Below, one piece after another: positions 51,221-61,800 of a stretch of DNA of 64,000 nucleotides (position 1 is the first letter of the stretch; each line of letters begins with the position of its first letter). Below the pieces are notes generated by a model, which was not told the DNA's origin, did not search any database, and saw only the letters and a list, made by a program, of their open reading frames with translations. The stretch is from positions 58,816,812 through 58,880,811 of the forward strand of contig OZ024870.1 of NCBI GenBank assembly GCA_964017185.1, in the 5' to 3' direction. The position numbers were made by a program, and so were the translations under genes. Origin of the DNA: Rugalucina vietnamica. Taxonomy: Eukaryota; Mollusca; Bivalvia; Lucinida; Lucinidae.

Positions 51221-54200
51221 TTATTTCTTGAATAGTGCTGATGTGTGTTGGTGAGTTCTTTGATGGCTGACTAGGCCAATTCTGGCTCTAAACTGTCGGT
51301 TGCAAGTAGAGCAAGTCAATGTCATAGAGTCTGATGGTGGCACATTTGTTTTGGCTTTGCGCTCTCTTCGCTTTCTTTCAGCTTCACAGATTCTCTTCTT
51401 TTCATAAAGAGCTGCTCCTTTGTTGATGAGACCTCGCCACTTTGATCGTTCCTGTGCAGTCTGTTCCCAGGACCCCATTGGTATTTCGAAATCCTTCAGA
51501 GAGGCTTTGAGGGTGTCTTTGTAGCGTTTCTTCTGGCCACCTTGAGAGCGCTTTCCCTCCTGTAGTTCTCCATAGAAAACTTTCTTTGGAAGTCGCGTAT
51601 CAGGCATTCTTATAACATGGCCAGTCCATCTTAGCTGTGCTAGCTTTAAGACTGTATGCATGCTTTGCATCCCTGCTTTCGTCAGGACCTCTGTGTCTGG
51701 AATCTTGTCCTGCCACTTGATTTTTAACAACTTTCTCAAACAGCTTAAGTGGAAATGGTTAAGTCTCTTTGCATGGCGTTGGTATACTGTCCAGGTCTCA
51801 CATGCATACAAGAGGGTTGGCAGTACCACAGCCTTGTAGACTTTCAGCTTGGTGTCAAGCTTGATTCCATTTCGCTCCCAGACATTTGCACGGAGTCGTC
51901 CGAATGCCACACTAGCCTTTGCAATTCTGGCAGTGATCTCATCATCAATATGCACTGCTCTGGAGAGAGTGCTTCCCAGGTAGGTGAACTTGTCAACAAC
52001 TTTCAGTTTTTGCCCATTCACAGTGATGGTTGGTTCATTATATGGCTTTCCGGGCGCTGGTTGGTGTACAACCTCTGTCTTTTTTGTGCTGATTGTGAGA
52101 TCATAGTTATCACATGACTGTGAGACTTGATCCATGGCTCTTTGCATTTTTGCCTCTGTGCTGGCATTCTTATCCATATCATCTGCATAGAGGAGCTCAT
52201 CTAGCGCATCAGTCTGGACCTTAGTTTTGGCTTGCAACCTTCTGAGGTTGAATATGTTGCCATCAAAACGGTACCTGATTGGAAAACCAGTGTCACTGTC
52301 CTGAAAAGCACCCATAAGCATGGCAGAAAACATCATGCTGAACAGTGTTGGTGCCAGAACACAGCCTTGTTTGACCCCATTTGTTACTTCAAATGGTTCA
52401 GAGAACTCTTCATCATTTTGCACACGTGCCTGCATGCCATCATGAAACTGCCGCACCATTGCTATGAATCTGGGTGGACAGCCAAACTTGGCCATGATTT
52501 TCCAGAGTCCATCACGACTAACAGTGTCAAAAGCTTTGGTGAGGTCAACAAACGTCATGTATAGATCTACATTCTGTTCTTGGCATTTCTCCTGAAGCTG
52601 TCTTGCTGTGAATATCATGTCTATTGTCCCTCTGTCTTTTCTGAATCCACATTGACTTTCTGGGATAAGTCCCGTCTGATCAAGATGAACATTCAGACGA
52701 TTCAACAGAATTTTTGCAAGTATCTTCCCAGCAATTGATAGGAGGGAGATGCCTCTGTGATTGTCACAGACTTGAGGATTTCCTTTCCGCTTGTATAGGT
52801 GGATTATGGATGCATCCTTAAATTCTTGTGGGATAGCCTCCTTTCTCCACATACAGTGAAACAACTCTGTCAGTTTCTCTGCCATGGGTAGCCCCCCAGC
52901 CTTGTAAACTTCGGCAGGAATTGCATCTGCACCTGGGGCTTTGCCAGATGATAGTTGTTGAACTGCTTTTCTTGTTTCCGTAACGGTAGGAAATTCATCT
53001 AACAGAACATTGCACTCTATCTGTGGGAGTCTGTCGATTGCATCCTCATTGATGCTTGATGGTCGATTAAGCACACTATTGAAGTGTTCTGCCCACCTTT
53101 TCAAGATAGCTTCTTTATCTGTGAGAAGAGTGTTTCCATCTGCACTGAGCAATGTGGTGGCTCCAGAACTCTTTGGACCATAAATGGTTTTCAGTGCATC
53201 ATGAAATTTCTTCATGTCCTTTCTATCCGCAAAAGACTGAATTTCTTCTGTTTTCTTCCTCAGCCAGGAATCTTGCATGTCCCTAAGCTTGGTCTGGACT
53301 GTCTTACAAATGTTGCTGTAGGCTGCTTTCTTTGATACTGAGCTAGTATCATCTTGATGTGCCTTGTGCAATCGGTGCTTTTCTTCAAGAAGCCTCTGAA
53401 TTTCGTCATCATTCTCATCAAACCAGTCTTGATGTTTGCGAGATGGATGGCCTAAGGTGCTTGCAGCTGAAGAAAGAACTGTTTTATGGAAAACTGTCCA
53501 GTTTTCTTCGGGGTCCTCTGAACTGAGATTCATTGCATCCAGTTGGTTGCAAATGTCTGTTAAGAAATCTTGTCTCATGCTGTCTTTATTCAGCTTTGAG
53601 ACATCCAGTCTCTTAGGAGCTTTCTTGCCTTGAGGTCGCCTCGCAGGCTGTATTCTTAGGTTGAGTTTGCTGACAACCAGTCTATGATCTGTCCAGCAGT
53701 CTGCACCACACATAGTCTTTGTCACTTTAACATCCTGCCTGTCTGTTCTCCGCACTATGACATAGTCTATGAGATGCCAGTGTTTGGAACGGGGATGCAT
53801 CCAGGATGTTTTGTTCCTATTAGGTAGACGGAAGACTGTGTTGGTGATTAGAAGGTCATGTTCAGCACACTTCCTGAGAAGCAAGAGACCATTGCTGTTG
53901 CACTTTCCAACCCCTTCTGGACCTATAACTCCTTCCCAGGTCTGGTGGTCTGTACCCACTCTGGCATTAAAGTCGCCAAGAAGGATAAGCTTGTCTGTGC
54001 GGGGTGTTGCAGAAATAACATTGTCTAGGTCATCATAGAACTTGTCCTTGACCTCATCTGGATTGGTCATTGTGGGTGCATAAGCACTGACAATAGTTGC
54101 ATGTTTATTGCCTGACAGAGGAAGTCTCAATGTCATTAGACGGTCATTAATGCCTTTTGGCAATCCTGACAGCTTACCAACAAGTTCTGTTTTGATGGCA

Positions 54201-54412
54201 AAGCCAACTCCTGCTTCACGCCTCTCTTCACTTTTGCGTCCACTCCAGAAGAAGGTGTATCCAGCACCAACTTCTTTGATCTCCCCAACATCTGCGAACC
54301 GAGTCTCACTCAATGCAGCTATCTGTATATCATACCTCCCAAGTTCTCTGCCCACAAGGGCCGTTCTACGCTGTGGTCTATCTGACCCAGCATTGTCCAT
54401 TAAAGTACGCAC
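51221..54412 (-). CDS. LINE endonuclease/reverse transcriptase, intact ORF
   Basis: 1063 codons without a stop or frameshift. The N-terminal ~230 residues are an APE-type endonuclease: ALSETRF, VSAYAPT, LLGDFNARVG, HLIDYVIVRR and WTDHRLV blocks are visible. The reverse transcriptase spans roughly residues 480-800, with FVDLTKAFDTVSRDGLW, NGVKQGCVLAPTLFS and the catalytic YADD near residue 741. Near the C-terminus is one classical C2H2 finger (CSTCNRQFRARIGLVSHQRT, residues ~1033-1053). All key catalytic blocks look preserved, so it is a recent or still active copy. The first codon of the stated frame is GTG; the first ATG is at 54400, although the frame stays open upstream to about 54500 and includes the conserved IGAWNVRTL start of the endonuclease. 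True initiation is therefore uncertain. Plus-strand frames across this region are shadows. Confidence 0.95.
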   Translation of the reverse strand: MRTLMDNAGSDRPQRRTALVGRELGRYDIQIAALSETRFADVGEIKEVGAGYTFFWSGRKSEERREAGVGFAIKTELVGKLSGLPKGINDRLMTLRLPLSGNKHATIVSAYAPTMTNPDEVKDKFYDDLDNVISATPRTDKLILLGDFNARVGTDHQTWEGVIGPEGVGKCNSNGLLLLRKCAEHDLLITNTVFRLPNRNKTSWMHPRSKHWHLIDYVIVRRTDRQDVKVTKTMCGADCWTDHRLVVSKLNLRIQPARRPQGKKAPKRLDVSKLNKDSMRQDFLTDICNQLDAMNLSSEDPEENWTVFHKTVLSSAASTLGHPSRKHQDWFDENDDEIQRLLEEKHRLHKAHQDDTSSVSKKAAYSNICKTVQTKLRDMQDSWLRKKTEEIQSFADRKDMKKFHDALKTIYGPKSSGATTLLSADGNTLLTDKEAILKRWAEHFNSVLNRPSSINEDAIDRLPQIECNVLLDEFPTVTETRKAVQQLSSGKAPGADAIPAEVYKAGGLPMAEKLTELFHCMWRKEAIPQEFKDASIIHLYKRKGNPQVCDNHRGISLLSIAGKILAKILLNRLNVHLDQTGLIPESQCGFRKDRGTIDMIFTARQLQEKCQEQNVDLYMTFVDLTKAFDTVSRDGLWKIMAKFGCPPRFIAMVRQFHDGMQARVQNDEEFSEPFEVTNGVKQGCVLAPTLFSMMFSAMLMGAFQDSDTGFPIRYRFDGNIFNLRRLQAKTKVQTDALDELLYADDMDKNASTEAKMQRAMDQVSQSCDNYDLTISTKKTEVVHQPAPGKPYNEPTITVNGQKLKVVDKFTYLGSTLSRAVHIDDEITARIAKASVAFGRLRANVWERNGIKLDTKLKVYKAVVLPTLLYACETWTVYQRHAKRLNHFHLSCLRKLLKIKWQDKIPDTEVLTKAGMQSMHTVLKLAQLRWTGHVIRMPDTRLPKKVFYGELQEGKRSQGGQKKRYKDTLKASLKDFEIPMGSWEQTAQERSKWRGLINKGAALYEKKRICEAERKRRERKAKTNVPPSDSMTLTCSTCNRQFRARIGLVSHQRTHQHTSALFKK

Positions 54413-54909
54413 ATTCCATGCGCCAATACGTAAGGGAATTACTCTAGCTTTTTTCTTTGTATTTCGACCGCTTAAGGGGATCCCCGCTGATCGCGGTTAA
54501 CCAGCCAGGGGGTTTGAAGCAGGCAATTGTTTAGGGCACCTTTTCTAGCCCCTTCCCCATGCTACGGGGGTGAGCAGTGCGGTCCTAAATAGGTCTGCTC
54601 AGTCGCTCAGCCGACTGCCGAATTCTGCTTACTGCTTCTCCTCACAGAAAGCGACCATTAGAACTGAGCCGCCTGTGTGCAGGTCTGCAACTACAGCTCC
54701 CAGTGTGTCCTACACCTGCTGCTTCGCCACTCGCCCATCGCCACAGGACTTTGTAGGTATGTGGGTGCAAGTGTGATGAAATTGTTGTGTATGCAAGTGC
54801 TTGTGTGTTGAGAAATAAGATGACATGCGCTATGAAATTGGATTATAGTGAGGAAGAGGTGCGCAACGTCAACCTCACTCTCTAGTCCTCGCCCAGCTGC
54901 GCCCTGACG
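54413..54909 (-). other. 5' region of the LINE
   Basis: The ORF frame continues open without ATG for about 30 codons (to a TAA near 54498) and includes RIGAWNV. Beyond that is GC-richer untranslated sequence up to the MITE and its left duplicate GCGCCCTGAC (54899-54908). Confidence 0.7.
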
Positions 54910-55494
54910 GGTGCGTTCCTTTACCGGAATGGACCGGAATGGACATAATTACCGGAATGGACTACCGGAATGGACATAATGCTGTGAACTTGGGTGTTTC
55001 AAATATATTCTATCTGCATAAAACTTACTTCTGGAGTCATATAAATAGTTTGCATAAGATGAATTTCATCCAAGTATAGCAAAATTGACTTCCCATGGTG
55101 GTAAGGGTAGCTCAGTGGTGGGGTCCAGGGATTCAGAGATTCAGAGATTTCTGTTCAGAGATTTCTTTGATTAAAATATAGAGAGATCACCAGTGGTTGT
55201 TCTACAGCAAATAGAAGTAAATAGAAGTAGAAATTAGTAAAATGTACTGGCACTGTGACAGTGACCTATACGCATACATGAGCCCCTGACCCAGGCTACC
55301 CCATCTTGCAAAACACTATTTAACTGTACTTAAACCACATGATTCTCGAACTAATCACTGTCTGTGTATATTCTAGGCCTATTTGTCATCAAAAACCAAA
55401 TGAAAAGTACTTCAGGACACATATAAATGTCCATTCCGGTAGTCCATTCCGGTAATCAGGCCCATTCCGGTCCATTCCGGTAAAGGAACGCACC
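54910..55494. mobile_element. MULE-like MITE, 585 bp, ~68-bp inverted ends
   Basis: The left end begins GGTGCGTTCCTTTACCGGAA and continues with four TACCGGAATGGAC-type words. The right end is its reverse complement, with about five mismatches in 68 bp. The 10-bp target duplication GCGCCCTGAC (54899-54908, 55495-55504) is exact; 9-10 bp is the size made by Mutator-like elements. No coding capacity. Nested in the 5' end of the LINE. Confidence 0.85.
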
Positions 55495-55513
55495 GCGCCC
55501 TGACCTATACGTT

Positions 55514-55807
55514 ACAGTTTAGTTCGCTGTACGGAGTTTTAATAGTAGTTTACTGTTATGAACGACCTTGTCGGACTATGCTGAAACAGACTATAGATAT
55601 TTCGGTAAATCGTGACACCTGCTTTTTACGTTGACCAATCAAAATCGTTCTCTTTGCTGCTGACATGATGAATGAAATGGCGAATTTCAATGAAACCATT
55701 TCTTCGATCTGACAAGTTTAGTTTGTTGTTTCTGCGTCTTTTGTGACACAGAAAGTCGCAGGATGAGCAGTGAATTAACCTTGGATAATCTGTGATTGGT
55801 ACCGAAT
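55514..55807 (+). promoter_or_regulatory. UNC80: UNC80 promoter / 5' leader with CCAAT box and two uORFs
   Basis: TTGACCAATCAAAA (55631-55644) is a CCAAT box in NF-Y context. GAAATGGCGAA (55675) resembles a YY1 core. Two short upstream ORFs precede the main ATG: 55665-55712 (15 codons, starting MMNEMANF) and 55763-55795 (10 codons, MSSELTLDNL). Where the transcript starts relative to the CCAAT box is not visible, so whether the uORFs are transcribed is an inference. Confidence 0.55.
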
Positions 55808-55899
55808 ATGCCTAAGCGTAAGAACCAAGCTGGAGAAGATTTGGGCGGGGATCAATCGGTTCCATTGCCGATCCAAACATTTTTCTGGAGACAAACAAG
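55808..55899 (+). CDS. UNC80: UNC80 exon 1 (coding part)
   Basis: ATG at 55808; 30 codons plus two bases (MPKRKNQAGEDLGG, DQSVPLPIQTFFWRQT); donor ACAAG|GTTGAA. The split codon makes Ser with exon 2. Confidence 0.95.
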
Positions 55900-58800
55900 G
55901 TTGAATAATTTATGATGTTGATGTTTTATCATTGGGTATTTCATTTGTATTTGCTGCCAGATTGATAGCAGCGATTGATACTAATTAAGGTTCCTTATTA
56001 CTATAATAATAGTGTTTTCTGCTCATAAATATTTCATAGATTTTTTTAAAAAAATGTGGCATGTTACACCAGAATAATCCCTAAACCTTAAACTTTCTTA
56101 TGAACGATAATGTTTTCCAAAGGGAAGCCATTGTAATAGAAGTTTTTAGTGAAATTACCTATTTTTCTAATAAATTTCCATAAATAATCCTTTAAAATAA
56201 ATTTTTGATTTTAATTGATAGTTCTAAAGCTTTGTGAAGGTCTAAATAATGTTCTCCAACTAATTTGCAAGCTGAAAAATTAGCTTAGAAACGATTTGCA
56301 TGAATAGCAGGTGCATCATCTTTATCAGATTTATTACTTTAAATAATATTGTCCGTCACTTATGCAAATACCTGTACCTTAAATATACCATGCCAAATAA
56401 ATTAAGCAACTTTTACTTTGAACAGTGTCTTCATATGTTTTAGACATTAGGGAAGTTCTTCTGACAATATCTTTTATATATCTAATAAGGGTAAAAACAA
56501 TTGTTGTGTGGTGTTGAAGTAACGTTGGATTTAAAGTCCTCTGAGACATGTCTCAAATAAAACATAGATAAAATTATTTTGTACAGTATATTTATATGCA
56601 TTATAGTATGTACACGCTGTGTATACCTGTTAAAATAGGACAGGTAGTCTGTTCATTCAGGTAGAACATACATATACAGTATATTTCCATAGCCTTTTTA
56701 CATAACAAATAAGCCCATTAATTTGACCTTGATTAGTCTAAAAAAAAAACGGGCTTTTTGTCTGCAGATATTTCGGTAAGAATTGTTTCAAACAGAACAA
56801 AAATGATAGCAGTTGATAGATTTTTCTACTTACTAACTACCGTGCCAACACTCATCCCACAATATTTCTTATTTAAGCGTAAAACAATGCAAGAAAAATA
56901 AAAGCAGTTTTCAAACTAACAGTGCATTTCACTATCAACATGCACGAAAATGCAAATACAAATTCTGGTTATATTACTAGGATAACGTTTGTCATTCATA
57001 GCCCTTTCAGGAGATGTAATATCATGAATGATCTGTATCCCAGGACTGAGAACAACATGTTCAAAGTTTAGGGGGGGGGGGTTAGGGACTTTGTAAATAT
57101 ATCAATCCACGTTAAAATAGCGAGTTTCAAGCTTTCCGATGAATTCAATTGTATGGTTCATTGTCCAAATGATGCTTGCTAATTGGCAATAAGAATGAGG
57201 GTCGTTCAAAAAGTATTGTCACCAGCAAACTCGGAACTTTATGTCAAATATAGTGCTTCTATTTTTGAACAATATAACTACATGTTGTTTATTTCCATTT
57301 AACATGAAGACAGATAATAAGTACACACTATTTTGATAGAACTGGTTTCATGAAGATTCTGAGTTTGGCATGTCCATTTGATGAGTTTTCAGAACTCAAC
57401 AACTCTACAAGAACCAGTCCCAGTACCAATATTTCAAATGCTGAAATTTTGAATATGTGCACAGATGGAACTTAACCCTTATCCTGTGGGAAAATATTTT
57501 TCTGATTGGCAAGGCCATTTTGGCCGATATTGATGTTTTGCCCACCAACGGACATCAGTTTTCGATACCGAAAATAATATAATTTTCTGATGACATGGGC
57601 TTTAGACTCGCCTTAACTTAACTATTCATTCTTTTTTCAGCCCTTTTATCAGGCCGAAGCTTGGGAAACTCTGTGATGCCTCTTGTGTGGTAAGCATTCT
57701 TGTAAAGATGTACATAAATCATCGGTCAGATGAAGCCCCAACATAGAAACTGTTCATGATGGTGGGTGCCTTACAGTTACAGCTGTCTGATTCACTCAAT
57801 TAATAGTGATACGAGACATCATCACTTTTGATACCATGACTGAACTGATCTTTGTATTATTGAATTCTTTAACCTTGACTTTTAGCTATAATTTTTGGAA
57901 CCGTGCCAGTTTTAATTTATTTCTTATAGTCGATGTTATAATTACCGCATATTTTGAATTGTCTACTAAAAATTTTTTTTTTTCTGTGAAAAATTAAGTG
58001 GAAGGGAAAATGTGTTCTATGCTAATTATCAGCATATTATATGTTTATTTACAGCAGATTTCAAGTGTATAAGCCCGACATCCTTTTTATGGGACATAGG
58101 CAAACAGTCTAGCCCCAGATGGGATGCCGCAGAACGCGGCATCCCATCTGGGTCTATTCTGTTTGCTTAAAGGAATTTCATCGAAAAAGGAAATAAAGAT
58201 TGAAAATCACTCCTAATCACCCTTAAAATGAAAGTAGACTCACCCAGATGATAATGATGGGAAATTCCATTCATCAATAATAGGTTGTTTTTTCTCCACA
58301 TGTTTATCCCTACAGTCCTTTGAGAGAGTTGTGGTTCAGAACATTCTCCACGGTCAGCCTCCTAACCTGTGTGAAGCTCTACAGAGTGTGTCAAGGTGGA
58401 AGGTCATTCAGGTGAGACTTATGCATACATCAACCTCTTTATAACATGTTTCTTTATAGCACAGTTTTGGGTATAATACTGATTACATGATGCTGGATTT
58501 AAGTCTGGTTTTGCTATATACACGTATCTATATACACCTCAACCTCTTTACAACATGCTTCGTTACAACATGGTTTTGGGTATAACACAGACTCATGCTA
58601 GGCCCCAAATGCTCATTTTAGACTGGATTTGCTATATATCTATGCATTTTACCCTTGTTATAACACGGATTGGATAGCTAACACAGAAATTGACATGGAC
58701 CCAAACAATAGTGATATAAAGAGGTTGTGGTTTATATGTATTTTACTTTCATGCAACACAGATTGGATAGGTACATGTAACACTGAAGTTGGTGGTGTAA

Positions 58801-61800
58801 TTGACTCCTCCGCTAGCAAGGTATAACCACGCCCACCACTATTTCCTTAGACAAACATTGTGTTTTTGCACATATATTTACATGTACCTGTAAAAAGCAT
58901 GTGTTGGTTTGTTTGTCTAACCCATTGTTGTCTTACCGCCATTGACCGTTAGCTAATGTGCTGATTTGAGTGGTCAGTATAAAAATGAATATTAATGATG
59001 GGTGGTTTGACGGAGGACTCAATTGATGGTATTTTATAACGTCATCAAAATTTGATTTCATCTAAAATCTTGAATATTTGCTACAAATATTCTGTGAAGA
59101 AAAGTCATTGTTTGGCTCAACCGTTGGTGAGACCAAGATTTTTACCAATGGTACACCATACTCAAACAGATAAATATCTCACTGAACTACCTAGCAGCTG
59201 CTTAAATCTCTGGCCATGTGATGGGTATCATTTAAACTGTGGATGTACACTGTCCACTGTATGTATATGTTGGACCTGGTACTTTTCATGCTCAGCTCAG
59301 CTGAGACTAAAATTTATCCTGCTCATAAATGTTAAAATGCCAACAATTGTTGGCATTTTAATATTTGTTAGCAGGATAAAGTACAGGATTAGTTGATTTA
59401 AACCTAAAGTTTCAATGTATTTGGCCTATTTCGGTATCTACGAGCATTTTAAATTTCATGCTCAGCTGAGTTGAGCATAAAAAAAGTTTTATTATTATAA
59501 CCTCGGGGCCTGGTCAGATATTTTGTTAACTGATTTTGTCATCGTATGCAGCTCAGATTTAGTCTGTTCTGTATTACTATTATGTATTATTTCTTGTAAC
59601 CAAGTCACATGGCCATAATGACTCTATTTTCAGGTATCATTTCCCCATGTGATGCATGCCTGTGCTGCCCTGCTGGAGAACCGAAGACACTACAATCCAG
59701 GAGGTAAATTCAGCAACAGTGAGACCAAACTCTTGTACACGCTTCACTGGATCATCTTGGATGCTGCTTCAGAATGCGAGGACACATCGACGGTCCAGGA
59801 CACTTCCGACATTGCCAAGCCCCCAGCTGGGTCTGTTCAGCTACACACCTTGAAAAGCATTCAGTTGTTTGTGTACCTGTTTGCGCCTCTCGTCAATACA
59901 CTAGAGGATTCAGACTTTCAGTCTTTGAAACTGGAAAATGGTCTCCGAATCTGGCAACCAATGTGGGATTATCAACAGCCGGATACACCATGTTTTTCAA
60001 CGCCGGTAAAACCGCAGAGAAATATTCTGAAAGCCCAGAGAAATCTGCTGAAAGTGAACACTAATGCTGCTAATATCTATATTGGTAAAGGGACTTCGAG
60101 AGAGGATCTCAACCTGATGCTGGGACTAGGCTACGATAATGCCAGTATTCATTCAAGCGGTGAGAGCAGCCCATCACCTACACGATTAGCTCCCTTGGCT
60201 AGACTGAGTGACAGTGAGTTCTGTTTCATGTCCCAGTCAGCTCATTCTGAGACACAGTCTGTTAGTTTTGTTTGCGAGTTTTGCAACGCTGTAAGGTCAA
60301 ATAGGTCCGGCGAGGCTCCCAATATCTGTAAATGTGGAAGAAAGGACAGCTTTGTTACAATAGGACCTGACACCAAGCAAGGGCTACTGGATAGATTAGG
60401 GTCCTTAGACAAAGATTTCATGAGAACCAGACTGGCTAGTGCTGTTACCAGTGGAATCAAGGGTCCCACTGCTCCTGATATCCTCAGCGCAAGCTACTTT
60501 GATGTGGCAGTTCTCCAGTGTTTGTTCTGCCTTCAGTGGTCAGATGATGGAGTTCTTTGGGCCCTGAGATATGTTCATCATAGATTGCTAGAGATTTGCG
60601 ATGAGTATGCACACATGGATCTTGCGGACAGGGAAAGAAGTCAGTCATTACCATTTGCTGACCCAAAGATTCTGCGGAGCAACAGTGTTCCAAAGTCATC
60701 CATTCATAAGGCAAATAAAGAAGCAAATCTTGCGAGTAGATCTGCTGAAAATATAAAACCCAAACCAGCTTCGATGTCTCCAGGGTTGTCAACCATTGCT
60801 AGTGATTCGGAACCATCATCAAACCCAGCTTCACCAATTTCTCAACCCTTTTTGTCTGGACTGAGAAAAGAGCCCCCATTCAAGAAGGTGTGTATGGTGG
60901 AACTAAGGCAGTATCCTGACAGCACAAGGGCTGTTGTAACGAGGAAGAATCCTCCCAGAAATGAAACTTCACCGACACATATCATACCATTCAAAACCAA
61001 GCTTGACCAGTATGCTCTTCCAACAGTGGAACGAGATGCCTCATCTGGGCTTTACAAATGGAACTTTGAACCTGGCAGGAGTCCGTCAGAGACTTCTGCA
61101 AAGTCACCAAGCGATAAAGGTGTAAAAATGGAACTAAGCTGGGCATCTAGCACTGAGCGATCAGTGTCGCCGGTCACAAAGTTCAACTTCCCTCCACCTT
61201 CGGACCAGGAGTATGAAACATCAAGTCACAGCAGTAACGACTCCTCAGTCTCGTCACAATTCATGGATTCTTCACAATCGGCTAAAAATAGCACAGTGAC
61301 TCGACCGATAATCACGATCACCCAGGAGACTCCGCAGAGAACCCAACAAAACTGGCCATCAAGGTACGCCTATGTAAGGGACCAGAGTCCCGGTCCTGGA
61401 GAGGGGGACAGGGGGCACCCAGCCCTGTCGCGGAGTATGACAGACTCTAACATTACGTACCAGCCTGAGGAAGAAGTTCATGAGGCACCTGGGGCGGTGC
61501 ATTATATCCAGAGAAATGGACGACTCAACTATAAAGTTATTCTGCAGGTATGTTTTTTTTTTTAGATGCCAGAAAGTTTTCGTAAGATAAATTTGGACAC
61601 ACATTAATTTCACTGTAAACATTCTGATATTCAATTTGCTAGGAACTTTTGAATTTGTTATGAAAATTGTCGCAGTTACATGTGTATATACTTTGGATTT
61701 ACTGTTTGGCAGTAACTGAATATTTAATTGATAAGTAGAATATTTAAAAATTGTCCATGAATACATGTACTTTTAGGCAGTTCACTTTGTTGCCAAGAAC

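Larger units (their letters stand above)
51186..55503 (-). mobile_element. full-length-looking LINE retrotransposon
   Basis: Flanked by the exact 10-bp target duplication CCTATACGTT (51176-51185 and 55504-55513). Minus-strand order: about 0.5 kb of 5' region (broken by a MITE at 54910-55494), the endonuclease/reverse transcriptase ORF, then a 35-bp 3' UTR ending GAACTATC without poly-A. It lies between the CEP350-like and UNC80 5' ends. Family: a single-ORF non-LTR element of the RTE/CR1 kind; the exact clade needs a tree. Confidence 0.9.

Noticed and set aside
51749-54500. Plus-strand frames of 60-130 residues over the LINE
   Set aside because: Antisense shadows of the intact 1063-codon ORF.
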